Under the pieces are notes generated by a model. It was not told the DNA's origin and did no database searches. It saw only the letters and a program-made list of their open reading frames with translations. A stretch of 64,000 nucleotides of DNA, taken from Chitinophagales bacterium. GTDB taxonomy: Bacteria; Bacteroidota; Bacteroidia; Chitinophagales; Saprospiraceae. A program made the translations under genes and the position numbers. The stretch is taken from the NCBI GenBank assembly GCA_013298845.1, contig JAAFJN010000029.1:1-64000 (forward strand), given 5' to 3'. Every line of letters begins with the position of its first letter. Position 1 is the stretch's first letter. Below, piece by piece: positions 1 through 8,662 of the stretch.

Positions 1-82
1 CCGGGATGCACATCTCACCGCTGGGCACGCTGCGGCGGGGAAGAAATCCTGAAAATCCTGATTCAGACAATTTTGCCGGATA

Positions 83-1081
83 CTATTCCATCACCCGCGC
101 CCAGTTGTCTTGGGGCAAGTAGTGAATGGCTTCTTTTACACCGAGGGTCATGAGTAATAAGGCCAACCATTCCTGGGTGGTTTGGTCGTTGCCTCCGAAG
201 AGGGGTTTGCCGTTGATTAATTCAAATTTTACTTCGCCGCCCCAATGAATAAACTCCTCGAAACGGATACTGACCGGATCGGGTGCCAGACGCGGCACAA
301 AAGGGCAAGGCCGCTCTGCCGTTGTGCCGATTTTTTGCGGTTGCTTCATCAGGCTGTTCGGCACCGTAAAAATATCCAATGGAAACATGCCCGACTGCTC
401 CATACCTTCAAAAATACGCTCGTATTGTATGGAAAAACCGGGAATGGTTATAGACGCAAATCCCGCATTTTCGACGGGCGGGGCTTCATAAGCACCGTTT
501 TTTAGGTAAAATGGCCGGAAATGCCGTTTTTCAAAGTCAATCATCCATACTTCCGGCACCCCAGCCGCAGCATAACGCTGGAGCCGGGTTCCAAAATCGA
601 AAACACGCATATTAGGCGATACTACCTCCATGATAAAGTCGGGTGCTCCATCAAAATATAGATCATGCTGGCGGTGCTGATTTTCGGGCCGATACACGTA
701 AATATCGGGCATAAAAACGTCGGTGCCCAATTTGACCGCCATCGTCCCTCCCCACGCGTTGACCCGTTGCAGGTACAGGTCCATGCGCAGGTCGGCGGCC
801 AATTTTTGAACGCGATAATGGGGTTCAACAACGCCAAAATCCGCCAACGGCCCTGGCCCATCGCTCCGCCCAAATACATCAATCATGGCATCTTTTAATA
901 CCTCGCGGGGCACGAGTGCGGCTACTGCTTCAGCCCCTAACTGCTGCACCATAAAAGCCAATGCCATCGCCGATTTGTGCAGGCTACCACCGAGAATGAG
1001 GCGGCCGTCCACTAATTCGGCCTTGTGCTTGGGGAGCGCTTCGTGGAAACGGTAACGGTTTTGCATGGTTATTTTTAGCAT
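83..1081 (-). CDS. Uma2-family (DUF820) PD-(D/E)XK nuclease-like protein with an extra C-terminal domain
   Basis: The middle of the protein (about residues 120-195) carries the Uma2 core: PDIYVY, then PDFIMEVVSP, then RLQRYAAAGVPEVWMID, as in the restriction-endonuclease-like DUF820 family. Usual members are about 190 residues; this one has 332. The last 60 residues (RFEEFIHWGGEVKFELINGKPLF...) resemble the N-terminal Uma2 segment that defines the 'ELVDGRLILGG' strand near residue 23, so the protein looks like one complete unit plus the start of a second. Initiation is at codon 1 or at Met6. A possible promoter lies just upstream. The biological role of Uma2 proteins is not settled; they are often present in many copies per genome. 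Confidence 0.8.
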   Translation of the reverse strand: MLKITMQNRYRFHEALPKHKAELVDGRLILGGSLHKSAMALAFMVQQLGAEAVAALVPREVLKDAMIDVFGRSDGPGPLADFGVVEPHYRVQKLAADLRMDLYLQRVNAWGGTMAVKLGTDVFMPDIYVYRPENQHRQHDLYFDGAPDFIMEVVSPNMRVFDFGTRLQRYAAAGVPEVWMIDFEKRHFRPFYLKNGAYEAPPVENAGFASITIPGFSIQYERIFEGMEQSGMFPLDIFTVPNSLMKQPQKIGTTAERPCPFVPRLAPDPVSIRFEEFIHWGGEVKFELINGKPLFGGNDQTTQEWLALLLMTLGVKEAIHYLPQDNWARVME

Positions 1082-1103
1082 GAATGTAGCGATAGAATGG
1101 GTG

Positions 1104-1111
1104 CAAAGTTA
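1104..1111 (-). promoter_or_regulatory. Bacteroidota -7 element for the Uma2 gene
   Basis: TAACTTTG on the minus strand fits the TAnnTTTG consensus, about 22 bases upstream of the first start codon. No clear -33 TTTG is seen at the right distance. Confidence 0.45.
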
Positions 1112-1506
1112 ATTCTTTTTGGTGTTGATAAAATCGGGGACATCTGTTATTCTGACCAATATTACCTTATGTGCCGCCAAAGCATGGGTTTGGTAAAAAT
1201 TTGTTCTTTTTATGCCAACTTCCTACTTTTTGAGGCCAAAAAGTAGGCAAAAAGCCCGCGGCTGACGAAAAATCCTACGATTTTGCTTTCCGTTTCCGGC
1301 CGCGCCAAAAAAACTCGCCGGTCACACTCACAGGGGCTTACGCCCCGCTAATGACGTTTGGCTCAAACAGTTTTTGGCTTCATCGGCCTCCAACGGAGCA
1401 AAATCGGGATTTTTCTAAGGCCGCACCGGTAAAGGACGGATGGGGATTAGTAACGCTGCCCAGATTTTGTTATACTCGCAGATATAACTTTGTGAAAAAG
1501 TTGGAC
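1112..1506. repeat. Gene-free stretch with a palindromic interspersed repeat
   Basis: The stretch holds a perfect 11-bp stem at 1222-1247 (left arm CCTACTTTTTG, loop AGGC), followed by a GC-richer sequence that reads like a dispersed element rather than a gene. The open frame running through 1351-1506 has no domain character and contains part of this element, so it is not called coding. Confidence 0.5.
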
Positions 1507-1722
1507 ATGGATATAATTTGGGACTTGCCAGATGTTTTAGAAAAGGAATCCGGACACCTGACGGAGGATGAACACCACGAACTCCTGCTGCTGACCAATC
1601 TGGTTGAGGTGGCTCACGCGGTGCGCATGAAGCATTTATTCAACTTGGCGGCACTTCGCGGGACGGATATTCTTCCATTGATGCAGTCATTTGGAATTAA
1701 TCACCGGGCCGAGTATGCGTAA
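1507..1722 (+). CDS. Small hypothetical protein, 71 aa
   Basis: An acidic, helical-looking protein starting MDIIWDLPDVLEKESGHL and ending MQSFGINHRAEYA. The frame stays open for 52 codons further upstream, but those codons overlap a repeat-like region, so the ATG at 1507 is preferred. The gene is convergent with the LRR-ROC-CHAT gene and ends 20 bases from it. Family not recognised. It could be a real small gene or the tail of a degraded one. Confidence 0.4.
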   Translation: MDIIWDLPDVLEKESGHLTEDEHHELLLLTNLVEVAHAVRMKHLFNLAALRGTDILPLMQSFGINHRAEYA

Positions 1723-1742
1723 AAGCCATAATAGCCACTTTT

Positions 1743-4637
1743 TCAATGGGGCATACCGCCGCACAAAGTATATTGTAGCACCCGTTCGTCGTCACTGATG
1801 TACAAGCCCCAGGGAAATTCATCGGCGGGGTTGGTATCATCAAAACCAGTATCTCGCAGGATTTTACCCCAATGTTGAAAACGCTTTTCGTCGTTTCCGG
1901 TTTTTGCAAAATTGGCGGCACTTTTGTAAGCATCTTTCAAGGTATCGCCTTTCGCTAAATTTTTATAAAACCGGATAGCGAATTTAGTAGCAAGTGCATC
2001 GTCCACGCTGGACGAAGTGGCAATTACCGCTTTTACCCCCTTTTCTAGCAATCCTTGAACGTGCGCCTGAGTGGAACAACCATTGAGTACCACCACGCAA
2101 AGTGACTCCTCATTGCGCGACACCAGTTCATCGGCCAACGGGCCAAAATCGGCGTGAATATCCTGCAAAGACAGGCCCTTGTGGTTGGCGTGTCCGGCGT
2201 AGTGGAACAGGGAAATGCGGTTTTGCCAATTTAGCAAATAATCAAAATACTGTTCCTTGCCAATATCTGCCCGGTCGGTGTAATTAATTTTTCCGTCGGC
2301 CAATAACGTTTGTAAGGCATCTTTGATCTCATTCTGCTCTTTTTTCAGGCTTTGCAGGTCATTTTTCGGATTGGCAAAGGCGGTGAAAACAGTAGGAATT
2401 TTGGAAGAAAAGGGAAATGTTTTAACATGGCTATCCCCTTCGATTATTATCCGATCAATGTCACTTTTTTCCGAAAAAACATTACCCAAAAGCGCATGTA
2501 TCGAAACCATTTCAAAATTGGGGGGATAACCACATTCAATGGTTTTTCGCTGCACACTCAATCTTGTTTCCAATTCCGACAAATTAAAATACCACTTGTC
2601 CTCCACCTTTTCGCAACGCGTACACACGCAGGGAATTTTCTTTTCCACCTTCAAGCCCGCCCCAAAAGGTTTGTGTAACTCGTCCATTTTCCCATTAACA
2701 ATTGTCATCAAATCGCGGCGTTTGCGGCCCTGAGCGCGAATACCAATGGTTTGCTTACCGTTGCGTTTTTGCAAAAGCACCTCGGCGCGGGCATCACCAC
2801 CGGTAAGTTCGAGCACGGCTCCGTCGCGCCATACAAGACGGCGCTCTTCGGCGATAAGCAGATGGCACTCTACGATGAGTTGCGACATAAGGCCCAGCGG
2901 CATAAAATCGTACTCAAAGTACATGGTCAGGTCTTGTTCCGGCTGCCAGCAATAGCCCTCCGGCGGATTGGGTGGCAGCAACTGCGGCGCGATAAACTCG
3001 CCATCTGCTTTGAGCGGGTAGCAGAGGCGGAAATGCTTCATTAATTGCAGCAATTGCAGGCGCATTTTGCGGTATTCGGGTTGGCACCAAATGCGCGGCA
3101 GGTCGGTTTTTTGATAAAAAAGCCCTTGTCGCTCCGCAATTTCGGCATCGTCAATGACCCGATATGCCGCATCGGTGGCCCATTCATTTTTAACAATGAC
3201 GTATTCCCGCAAATCGCTGTCTTGTTGATAATGCAGGATAATGCCAATATCGTGCAAATAGGCCGAACAGCGCAAGGCACGGGCTTCATCCATGCCGCCA
3301 TTTTCGGGCAAAGCGCATAGGGCCAAATAATCTTCCATATCAATGACCTGCTCTTCGCGACGGGCCAGCAGGGCACGACGGACATTGGCCCAGGATTTGG
3401 GTATTTCCTCGTGTACATGGGGCAGGCGCGAGGCATAATACTCAATTCCGCTTTTGACTTCGTCCCAGCGCCGATCGGCAAAATCACCCAAATTCACGTC
3501 CAAACTATCCTTGATGATCTCGCCAAATCGCTCGTATTTGGCGCGGCTAAACTTGCTGCGCACATCGCCAAACAGGTTATGTACGAGCAACAAAGGGCTG
3601 TTTTGACCAAACAACTGTGCCGTATCCAACCAATAATCAAAGTCATTGGTAGCAGCATCGCCATTGAGGCTGACCATGACGTAGAGCGTATTTTTGGAAT
3701 AAAAAAAGTGGTGCAGCGGTTTATAGTGGTCTTGTCCGCCAAAGTCAAATACGTTTAGGCGCATTTGCTCCCCACCCGGTATTTCGTAAACATATTTTTC
3801 AATTTCAATGTCCAAACCCTTTGTACGGTCTTTCTTATTGGGCAAAGCAGTGCCCGGACGCAGCAGACGGGTGAGCAAAGAGGTTTTGCCCGCCTGTCCT
3901 TCACCGATGAGTACGACCTTGGCTTCAAGGCTTTTTTCGGTACCGCTGCGCTCTTTTTCCGCAAAGTAGTTCAGTATCGCCTCATTTCCCTGTTCCACAA
4001 TTTCGCGGGGTGGATTGGTGAGGGAGCAGTCTTCGACCAGAATACCACCAATTTCGTATTTTGCCCATTTTACAGGCACCCCTTTTTTAATCAAAGGCAA
4101 AAGCGGCGACAAATCGCTCACTTGCGTGTCGGAGCAGTCAAGCATCCGCAATTGGGACAACGCGGCCAAAGGATACAAATCGCTCACTTGCGTTCTGGAG
4201 CAGTCAAGCATCTGCAATTGGGACAGCCCGGCCAAGGGTGACAAATCGCTCACTTGCGTGATGGAGCAGTCAAGCATCTGCAATTGGGACAACGCGGACA
4301 AGGGTGACAAATCGCTCACTCGCGTGATGGAGCAGTAAAGCGCCTGCAATTGGTACAGCCCGGCCAAGGGAGACAAATCGCTCACTCGCGTGGCGGAGCA
4401 TTCAAGAATCTGCAATTGCGACAGCCCGGCCAAGGGAGACAAATCGCTCACTTGTGTAGAGTAACAGAAAAGCGTCTGCAATTGCGACAGCCCGGCCAAG
4501 GGAGACAAATCGCTCACTTCCGTAGAGGAGCAGAAAAGCGTCCGCAATTGAGACAACGCGGACAAGGGAGACAAATCGTTTAGTTCCCATTTTTCTACCG
4601 AATCAGCATAATGCTTTGCCACCACCAATTTTTTCAA
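1743..4637 (-). CDS. LRR-ROC-COR-CHAT protein (ROCO GTPase fused to a caspase-like protease), downstream part of a frame split by a stop
   Basis: Domains in order, numbered from the TTG at 4637: seven 22-residue leucine-rich repeats (about 21-180); a Roc Ras-like GTPase with P-loop GEGQAGKT (245-252) and switch motif DFGGQ (298-302); a COR-like region (about 390-700); and a C-terminal CHAT domain with the dyad His816 (YAGHA) and Cys854 (LNGCS). The usual NKxD motif is only loosely kept (LVHN). CHAT domains are caspase-superfamily proteases, and ROC-COR GTPases are nucleotide switches, so this looks like an LRR-sensing, GTP-gated protease (inference). The frame continues upstream of 4637 to an in-frame TAA at 4704-4706, beyond which the true N-terminus is coded (separate entry). 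Unless the stop is a sequencing error or is bypassed, the protein lacks its N-terminal cap. Confidence 0.85.
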   Translation of the reverse strand: MKKLVVAKHYADSVEKWELNDLSPLSALSQLRTLFCSSTEVSDLSPLAGLSQLQTLFCYSTQVSDLSPLAGLSQLQILECSATRVSDLSPLAGLYQLQALYCSITRVSDLSPLSALSQLQMLDCSITQVSDLSPLAGLSQLQMLDCSRTQVSDLYPLAALSQLRMLDCSDTQVSDLSPLLPLIKKGVPVKWAKYEIGGILVEDCSLTNPPREIVEQGNEAILNYFAEKERSGTEKSLEAKVVLIGEGQAGKTSLLTRLLRPGTALPNKKDRTKGLDIEIEKYVYEIPGGEQMRLNVFDFGGQDHYKPLHHFFYSKNTLYVMVSLNGDAATNDFDYWLDTAQLFGQNSPLLLVHNLFGDVRSKFSRAKYERFGEIIKDSLDVNLGDFADRRWDEVKSGIEYYASRLPHVHEEIPKSWANVRRALLARREEQVIDMEDYLALCALPENGGMDEARALRCSAYLHDIGIILHYQQDSDLREYVIVKNEWATDAAYRVIDDAEIAERQGLFYQKTDLPRIWCQPEYRKMRLQLLQLMKHFRLCYPLKADGEFIAPQLLPPNPPEGYCWQPEQDLTMYFEYDFMPLGLMSQLIVECHLLIAEERRLVWRDGAVLELTGGDARAEVLLQKRNGKQTIGIRAQGRKRRDLMTIVNGKMDELHKPFGAGLKVEKKIPCVCTRCEKVEDKWYFNLSELETRLSVQRKTIECGYPPNFEMVSIHALLGNVFSEKSDIDRIIIEGDSHVKTFPFSSKIPTVFTAFANPKNDLQSLKKEQNEIKDALQTLLADGKINYTDRADIGKEQYFDYLLNWQNRISLFHYAGHANHKGLSLQDIHADFGPLADELVSRNEESLCVVVLNGCSTQAHVQGLLEKGVKAVIATSSSVDDALATKFAIRFYKNLAKGDTLKDAYKSAANFAKTGNDEKRFQHWGKILRDTGFDDTNPADEFPWGLYISDDERVLQYTLCGGMPH
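4111..4572 (-). repeat. Seven tandem 66-bp units coding the leucine-rich repeats
   Basis: The string AAATCGCTCA recurs at 4111, 4177, 4243, 4309, 4375 and 4441 and again at 4507, exactly 66 bp apart, with a variant at 4573. Each unit codes one 22-residue LRR of the form DLSPLAGLSQLQ. Identity between units is high at the DNA level, which favours copy-number change by slippage or recombination. Confidence 0.85.
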
Positions 4638-4703
4638 ATTCGGCAGTTTTTCTACACCTTTGATGGAGGTGATGTGGTTGGATTTGCCTTTGTTTTGGCT
4701 TAT

Positions 4704-4904
4704 TTAAGTTTCCCATTGCTTTTTCTCCAAATCATACTCCTCCCACCTATTACTCAAAATCAAAGTCTCCACCCAAACACATTCTTCCAACTCGGGAGGC
4801 AGGTGCTTAAGGCCGCAGCGGCCCAGTTCGAGGTATGTGGCATCTTCACCGCGTTGGTGTTTTTTTATATTTTCCCGGATAAGTTGTAAGGCGAGGTCGG
4901 ACAT
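4704..4904 (-). pseudogene. Severed 5' end of the LRR-ROC-COR-CHAT gene
   Basis: A 66-residue frame, MSDLALQLIRENIKK... to ...EEYDLEKKQWET, ends in TAA at 4704-4706. It is in the same frame as the large downstream gene (4904 to 4637 is 267 bases, 89 codons). The codons after the stop continue sensibly (ISQNKGKSNHITSIKGVEKL), giving the N-terminal LRR cap expected of this protein type. The simplest reading is a single nonsense change, or a base-call error, in one original gene starting at 4904. Confidence 0.75.
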
Positions 4905-4962
4905 GTCAACTAGGATTTTCTTGATTTTTTATGGATGTAAAGGATTTTTTAAACATGTAGTC

Positions 4963-5043
4963 GCCACAAATTTCACGAATTTTCACGAATTTTTATGATT
5001 GTGGTCATTTCCGTAATTCGTGTTAATTCGTGTAATTCGTGGC
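4963..5043. repeat. Imperfect inverted repeat built from ATTCGTG units
   Basis: The left half contains CACGAATTTTCACGAAT and the right half contains ATTCGTGTTAATTCGTG, bounded by GCCAC and GTGGC. It lies in the divergent gap between the LRR-ROC-CHAT gene and the membrane protein gene. This gap (4905-5228) otherwise shows only the promoter noted next. Confidence 0.6.
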
Positions 5044-5213
5044 TAAAAATGCGACCAACGCCACGAAAAAAGATTGCACATTGCATCATTCTTCGGAGAC
5101 TTTGTACGGCAACATTCCACCGGCAAATATGCCACTTTTTATCACACTATCCAAAAAATCTTTTTGTGTTTTTGATCAAAAAACTGGCCGGTTTTGTTCA
5201 ATATGTTTTTTAA

Positions 5214-5221
5214 TACCTTTG
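5214..5221 (+). promoter_or_regulatory. Bacteroidota -7 element abutting a start codon
   Basis: TACCTTTG fits TAnnTTTG, and a TTTG at 5193-5196 could be the -33 element (17-base spacer). Only seven bases separate it from the ATG at 5229, so the transcript would be nearly leaderless. Confidence 0.55.
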
Positions 5222-5228
5222 CGCCACT

Positions 5229-6842
5229 ATGCTACAACGATTTGATCGCTACGAACCTTTTATTTTTATCGCTTTATTGCTGCTGTGGTTGCTGCCGGTG
5301 CTCGGTCATGATTATTTCGTTACGGGCGACGGGCCGTGCCATTTGTACAATTCGCGGTTATTACTGGATTGGTGGACGAGCCGCAACCGCGATTTTTTCC
5401 TGCATTTTTACAGCATTAACAAAAATATTGATCCCAACCTTATTTTTAACCTGATCACCACTCCCCTGCTCGCTGTTTTTAGTCCCACGACCACCGAGAA
5501 GATTTTTTTTGGGGTCTACGTGGTGACCTTTTGCGCGGGTTTTCGGTATTTTATTGGTCAAATCAATCCCTCAGCGCGTTTTTTGGCGCATATAGGGTTG
5601 CTGTTTTGTTACCACCGTTTACTGATGTCCGGTTTTTTAAATAACGCCATGAGTTTGGCCGTGTGGTTTTGGGTAGCGGGTTGGTGGTGGAAAAACAAGG
5701 ACCAAAGCGGTACGCGGATGCTGCTCATTGGTACGTTGTGGTTTTTGCTGCTGTACACGACCCATCCGATGGGATATTCCTATGCCTTGATGACGATTGG
5801 CGGGCTGTTGACGGGTGCTTTTGCGTTGGATATGCGCCAAAATACCGTTGGGGCGGCTTGGGCAACGGCCTGGAATCGGGGTAAAAAACTGCTCCTGATG
5901 ACCTTGCCTTCCCTGATTTTGTCCGTGCAATTTGCACTGCGGCGTAGTTGGTCGCAAGACACGCGGGTGCACGATATCAACGCGACGTTGAACGGTATTG
6001 GCCATGCGTCTTCGCTGCGCACGATGGATTCCAGCGAACGTCATTTGGCTTTTGCGGTGGCCATTACCTGCGCGGTGTTTTTAATTATGGCCATTTACCA
6101 GCGGTTAAAGGCCCGCGTTTGGCATCCCGCCGATGGACTTTTGCTGTTTATTGGACTGGTGGTGGCGACAACTTTGGTTCCGCCGAGTAGTTTTTCGGGC
6201 GGCCTGGAGGTTCCGTTGCGCATGGGCATGATTCCGTTTTTTGCTTTTTTGATGTGGAGTGCCACGGCAACGTTTTCGGATTGGGCCAAATGGCTGGGTT
6301 CGGTTGCCGCTACGGTATTGGTCCTTGGATTTTTGTACGTGCGCATGCCTTTGTACGAACGGGCTTCGGTGTACGCGGCGGAAGTGCGGACTTGTGCTCG
6401 TTTTATCCACGACCGTTCTACTTTATTGGCGTTGAACTACAATTGGAGCGGTATTTTACCCAACGGACAACCCCTCAACGACGGGGCCTGGTTGTTTAAC
6501 CACGTGGATTGTTACCTCGGTACGGACCGGACGATGGCGATTTCGGATAATTACGAAACGAATTACGGGTATTTCCCCATTATTTCGAGGGGCGAAACGG
6601 AGATGTACCAACACACTTCGGAGGGGGGCATTACTTTTGACCACCGTCCGCCGCGCGCGAATATTTTGGATTATAACCGCCGAACGGGTCAATTCATTGA
6701 CTATGTTTTGTTGCTGTGTTATACCGATGCGGATCAAAATCACCCTTACACCCAGGAAATTAGGACGCAATTGGCGCAGGGATACGATAAGATATTTACT
6801 TCGGAGCAGGGGCGTGCGGTGTTGTATAAGGCGAAACCGTAG
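5229..6842 (+). CDS. Polytopic membrane protein, glycosyltransferase (GT-C)-like
   Basis: The protein has 537 residues. The first transmembrane helix (FIFIALLLLWLLPVLG) is followed by a loop with GDGPCHLYNSRLLLDWW, then about nine further hydrophobic segments to residue 380, then a soluble C-terminal part of about 150 residues. An acidic loop after helix 1 followed by many helices is reminiscent of lipid-phosphate-sugar dependent GT-C enzymes, but no diagnostic motif is certain, so the function stays open. It is monocistronic and is followed by a palindromic repeat module. The start is fixed by the promoter seven bases upstream. Confidence 0.7.
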   Translation: MLQRFDRYEPFIFIALLLLWLLPVLGHDYFVTGDGPCHLYNSRLLLDWWTSRNRDFFLHFYSINKNIDPNLIFNLITTPLLAVFSPTTTEKIFFGVYVVTFCAGFRYFIGQINPSARFLAHIGLLFCYHRLLMSGFLNNAMSLAVWFWVAGWWWKNKDQSGTRMLLIGTLWFLLLYTTHPMGYSYALMTIGGLLTGAFALDMRQNTVGAAWATAWNRGKKLLLMTLPSLILSVQFALRRSWSQDTRVHDINATLNGIGHASSLRTMDSSERHLAFAVAITCAVFLIMAIYQRLKARVWHPADGLLLFIGLVVATTLVPPSSFSGGLEVPLRMGMIPFFAFLMWSATATFSDWAKWLGSVAATVLVLGFLYVRMPLYERASVYAAEVRTCARFIHDRSTLLALNYNWSGILPNGQPLNDGAWLFNHVDCYLGTDRTMAISDNYETNYGYFPIISRGETEMYQHTSEGGITFDHRPPRANILDYNRRTGQFIDYVLLLCYTDADQNHPYTQEIRTQLAQGYDKIFTSEQGRAVLYKAKP

Positions 6843-6897
6843 GAACCGTGCGCACCTTCCGGCTCTCAACAACCGCGCACTCCGGGGTTCCCGGCAG

Positions 6898-7045
6898 AAA
6901 CCTGCCAAATCTTTCAGATTTTGCAGGTTGGCACGATCGTGGAGGCGGGCCAACTAAGGAACGCGGGATAAAATTGGGGCAGGGTGCCTTGTTTCCCGGT
7001 ATTATCTCCTTAACGAGGGGTTTGAAACCCCTCGTTAAGGAGATA
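6898..7045. repeat. Repeat module, copy 1 (hairpin element plus 43-bp perfect palindrome)
   Basis: It contains the element AACCTGCCAAATCT-TTC-AGATTTTGCAGGTT with its tail GGCACGATCGTGGAGGCGGG (6898-6952), then a GCGGGATAAAATTGGGGCAG segment, then a 43-bp palindrome at 7003-7045 with 21-bp arms (TATCTCCTTAACGAGG...). All three parts recur at 7775-7984. Confidence 0.85.
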
Positions 7046-7052
7046 GATGCAC

Positions 7053-7619
7053 TTAATCGTCCCGCGTACTTTCCGCCGCTATACGTTCGCGCAGCAGCCC
7101 GATGAGCCGTTCCATTTCCTGATCCCAGTTGGGATTATAATGCTGTGGCTCCACTTTTTGGTAATAAGCCACGGTGCCGTACTCCCGCGCCAGTTCCAGG
7201 ATTTTTTCGGAGAGGAGCAGGAGTACCTGGTAAAAGTGGAGGAGCGGGACGACTTCGTATTCGGGTTCAATAGGATCAAATGCAATCAATATCTCATTTC
7301 GCCTGATATATAAAAGTTCACCATTCCTTTCATCACTATCCCAATCCCACTCGCAAGGACCTTTGACAAGTAGGCAAGACCCATTGTATAAGCCAGGCCA
7401 TTCATATCCCGGTGTTTCAACCAAGGCGTTTCCAATTAAATCTGGATATCGACTGGGCTTGAACATAATGAAAAAATATTTCAGAACTGGATGTTCTATA
7501 TTTTCTATGAAAATGCCGTTAAGTACATAAAAGCACTTGTTATTTATATTTATTGAATTGATAACAAAGTCATTTGTGTGCAATACTGTCAAATCGATTT
7601 TTATATTTCCAGATACCAT
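7053..7619 (-). CDS. Hypothetical protein, 188 aa, bracketed by repeat modules
   Basis: Family not recognised. The protein begins MVSGNIKIDLTVLHTND, has a beta-rich first two thirds with many aromatic residues, and ends in a helical stretch with LLLLSEKILELAREYG and MERLIGLLRERI. The region coding the first 110 residues (about 7290-7619) is visibly richer in A+T than the rest and than neighbouring genes. The stop lies eight bases from the palindrome of module copy 1, which could act as its terminator. Repeats on both sides and the odd base use suggest an acquired cassette (inference). Confidence 0.6.
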   Translation of the reverse strand: MVSGNIKIDLTVLHTNDFVINSININNKCFYVLNGIFIENIEHPVLKYFFIMFKPSRYPDLIGNALVETPGYEWPGLYNGSCLLVKGPCEWDWDSDERNGELLYIRRNEILIAFDPIEPEYEVVPLLHFYQVLLLLSEKILELAREYGTVAYYQKVEPQHYNPNWDQEMERLIGLLRERIAAESTRDD

Positions 7620-7774
7620 GTTTTTATATTGTTGTTTAAATCCATGAAACCTACATAGTTAGAACCATTGATTGTCACGTCGAACTTATATCGGTTTGGT
7701 AACAGTTGGAAACTGTTATTTTCCATCCCCTCTTTAAAAATCCGATGACCCAATTCTTTGACGGATTGTTCCGA

Positions 7775-7984
7775 TGCGGGCGCGGGATAAAATGGGGTAA
7801 GGTACCAGTTTACCGATATGTATCTCCTTAACGAGGGGTTTGAAACCCCTCGTTAAGGAGATACATACCGGGAGAATTGTTCCTGCTGCGCGGGACAAAA
7901 TTGGGGCAAGGTTCCGGGGTTCCCGGTAGAAACCTGCCAAATCTTTCAGATTTTGCAGGTTGGCACGATCGTGGAGGCGGGCCA
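7775..7984. repeat. Repeat module, copy 2
   Basis: The 43-bp palindrome recurs at 7821-7863, here with arms that extend a little further (TATGTATCTCC.../...GGAGATACATA). The CTGCCAAATCT hairpin element with the GGCACGATCGTGGAGGCGGG tail recurs at 7929-7984. The order of parts differs from copy 1. The remaining gene-free DNA (7620-7774 and 7985-8146) shows nothing else; short frames across it are judged non-coding. Confidence 0.85.
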
Positions 7985-8146
7985 CCGGAATTTGATTTGG
8001 AGCAATGGACGCAGCCGAAGCATGATAAAAAACAATGTAGGTTTGTACATAAGTTTACCAAACCAATTTGCACAAGTTTTCAGATTGAGCCAACTTTATC
8101 CTCCGGCGGAAAAAATCCTTTCTAACCATTTAAAATCAAGAAAATC

Positions 8147-8638
8147 CTAATCCCCCGGTGTATCCCTTACTATCTCCGCCACAATATCTTCGGGTGTATT
8201 TTCGGCGGAAACACGCGTTACATCCTCCGAATATTCCAAAATATCAAACTGCGATTGTAGTAACGCCGGTGGCATATAATGTCCTTTTCGGGCCTGCAAA
8301 CGGCCCATAATCAGGTCAAAACTACCGTCTAACAGGATAAAACGGGTGTGTTGCTCCAGTCCCGAAGCGAGCATTGCGCGGTATTGCGTTTTTAGGGCCG
8401 AGCAGGCAAATACAGCCCCCTTACTTGCGGCTTCGGTTTGGGCCTGCCGGTGCAGTGCAGCCAGCCAACCGGCGCGATCCTGGTCGTCCAAAGGGATACC
8501 AGCGCGCATTTTAGCAATGTTTTCGGATGGGTGAAAATCATCGGCATCAAAAAAAGGAAGGGAAAGTTGTTGGGCCAATAACTGCCCGACGGTGGTTTTC
8601 CCACTGCCCGACACCCCGGCAATCCAATAAATCGTCAT
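8147..8638 (-). CDS. gntK: Gluconokinase (gluconate to 6-phosphogluconate)
   Basis: A P-loop kinase of 163 residues, the usual length for GntK-type gluconokinase (EC 2.7.1.12). It starts MTIYWIAGVSGSGKTT, so the Walker A motif lies within the first 16 residues. It is followed by DADDFHP and NIAKMRAGIPLDDQDR, family signatures around the gluconate pocket, and later CSALKTQYR and MPPALLQSQF. The ATG at 8638 is preferred over the TTG two codons earlier. The product feeds gluconate into the pentose phosphate pathway. It has its own promoter 17 bases upstream, and no gluconate transporter is adjacent. Confidence 0.93.
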   Translation of the reverse strand: MTIYWIAGVSGSGKTTVGQLLAQQLSLPFFDADDFHPSENIAKMRAGIPLDDQDRAGWLAALHRQAQTEAASKGAVFACSALKTQYRAMLASGLEQHTRFILLDGSFDLIMGRLQARKGHYMPPALLQSQFDILEYSEDVTRVSAENTPEDIVAEIVRDTPGD

Positions 8639-8654
8639 GTTCAACTATTTGCCC

Positions 8655-8662
8655 CAAAGGTA
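8655..8662 (-). promoter_or_regulatory. Bacteroidota -7 element for gluconokinase
   Basis: TACCTTTG on the minus strand, 16 bases upstream of the ATG at 8638, matches TAnnTTTG. Confidence 0.55.

Noticed and set aside
1351-1506. N-terminal extension of the small hypothetical gene at 1507-1722
   Set aside because: It passes through a dispersed repeat and shows no protein-like conservation, so the later ATG was used.
7734-7985. Minus-strand frame crossing the repeat module copy 2
   Set aside because: Made of repeat sequence; a near-identical frame appears over module copy 1.
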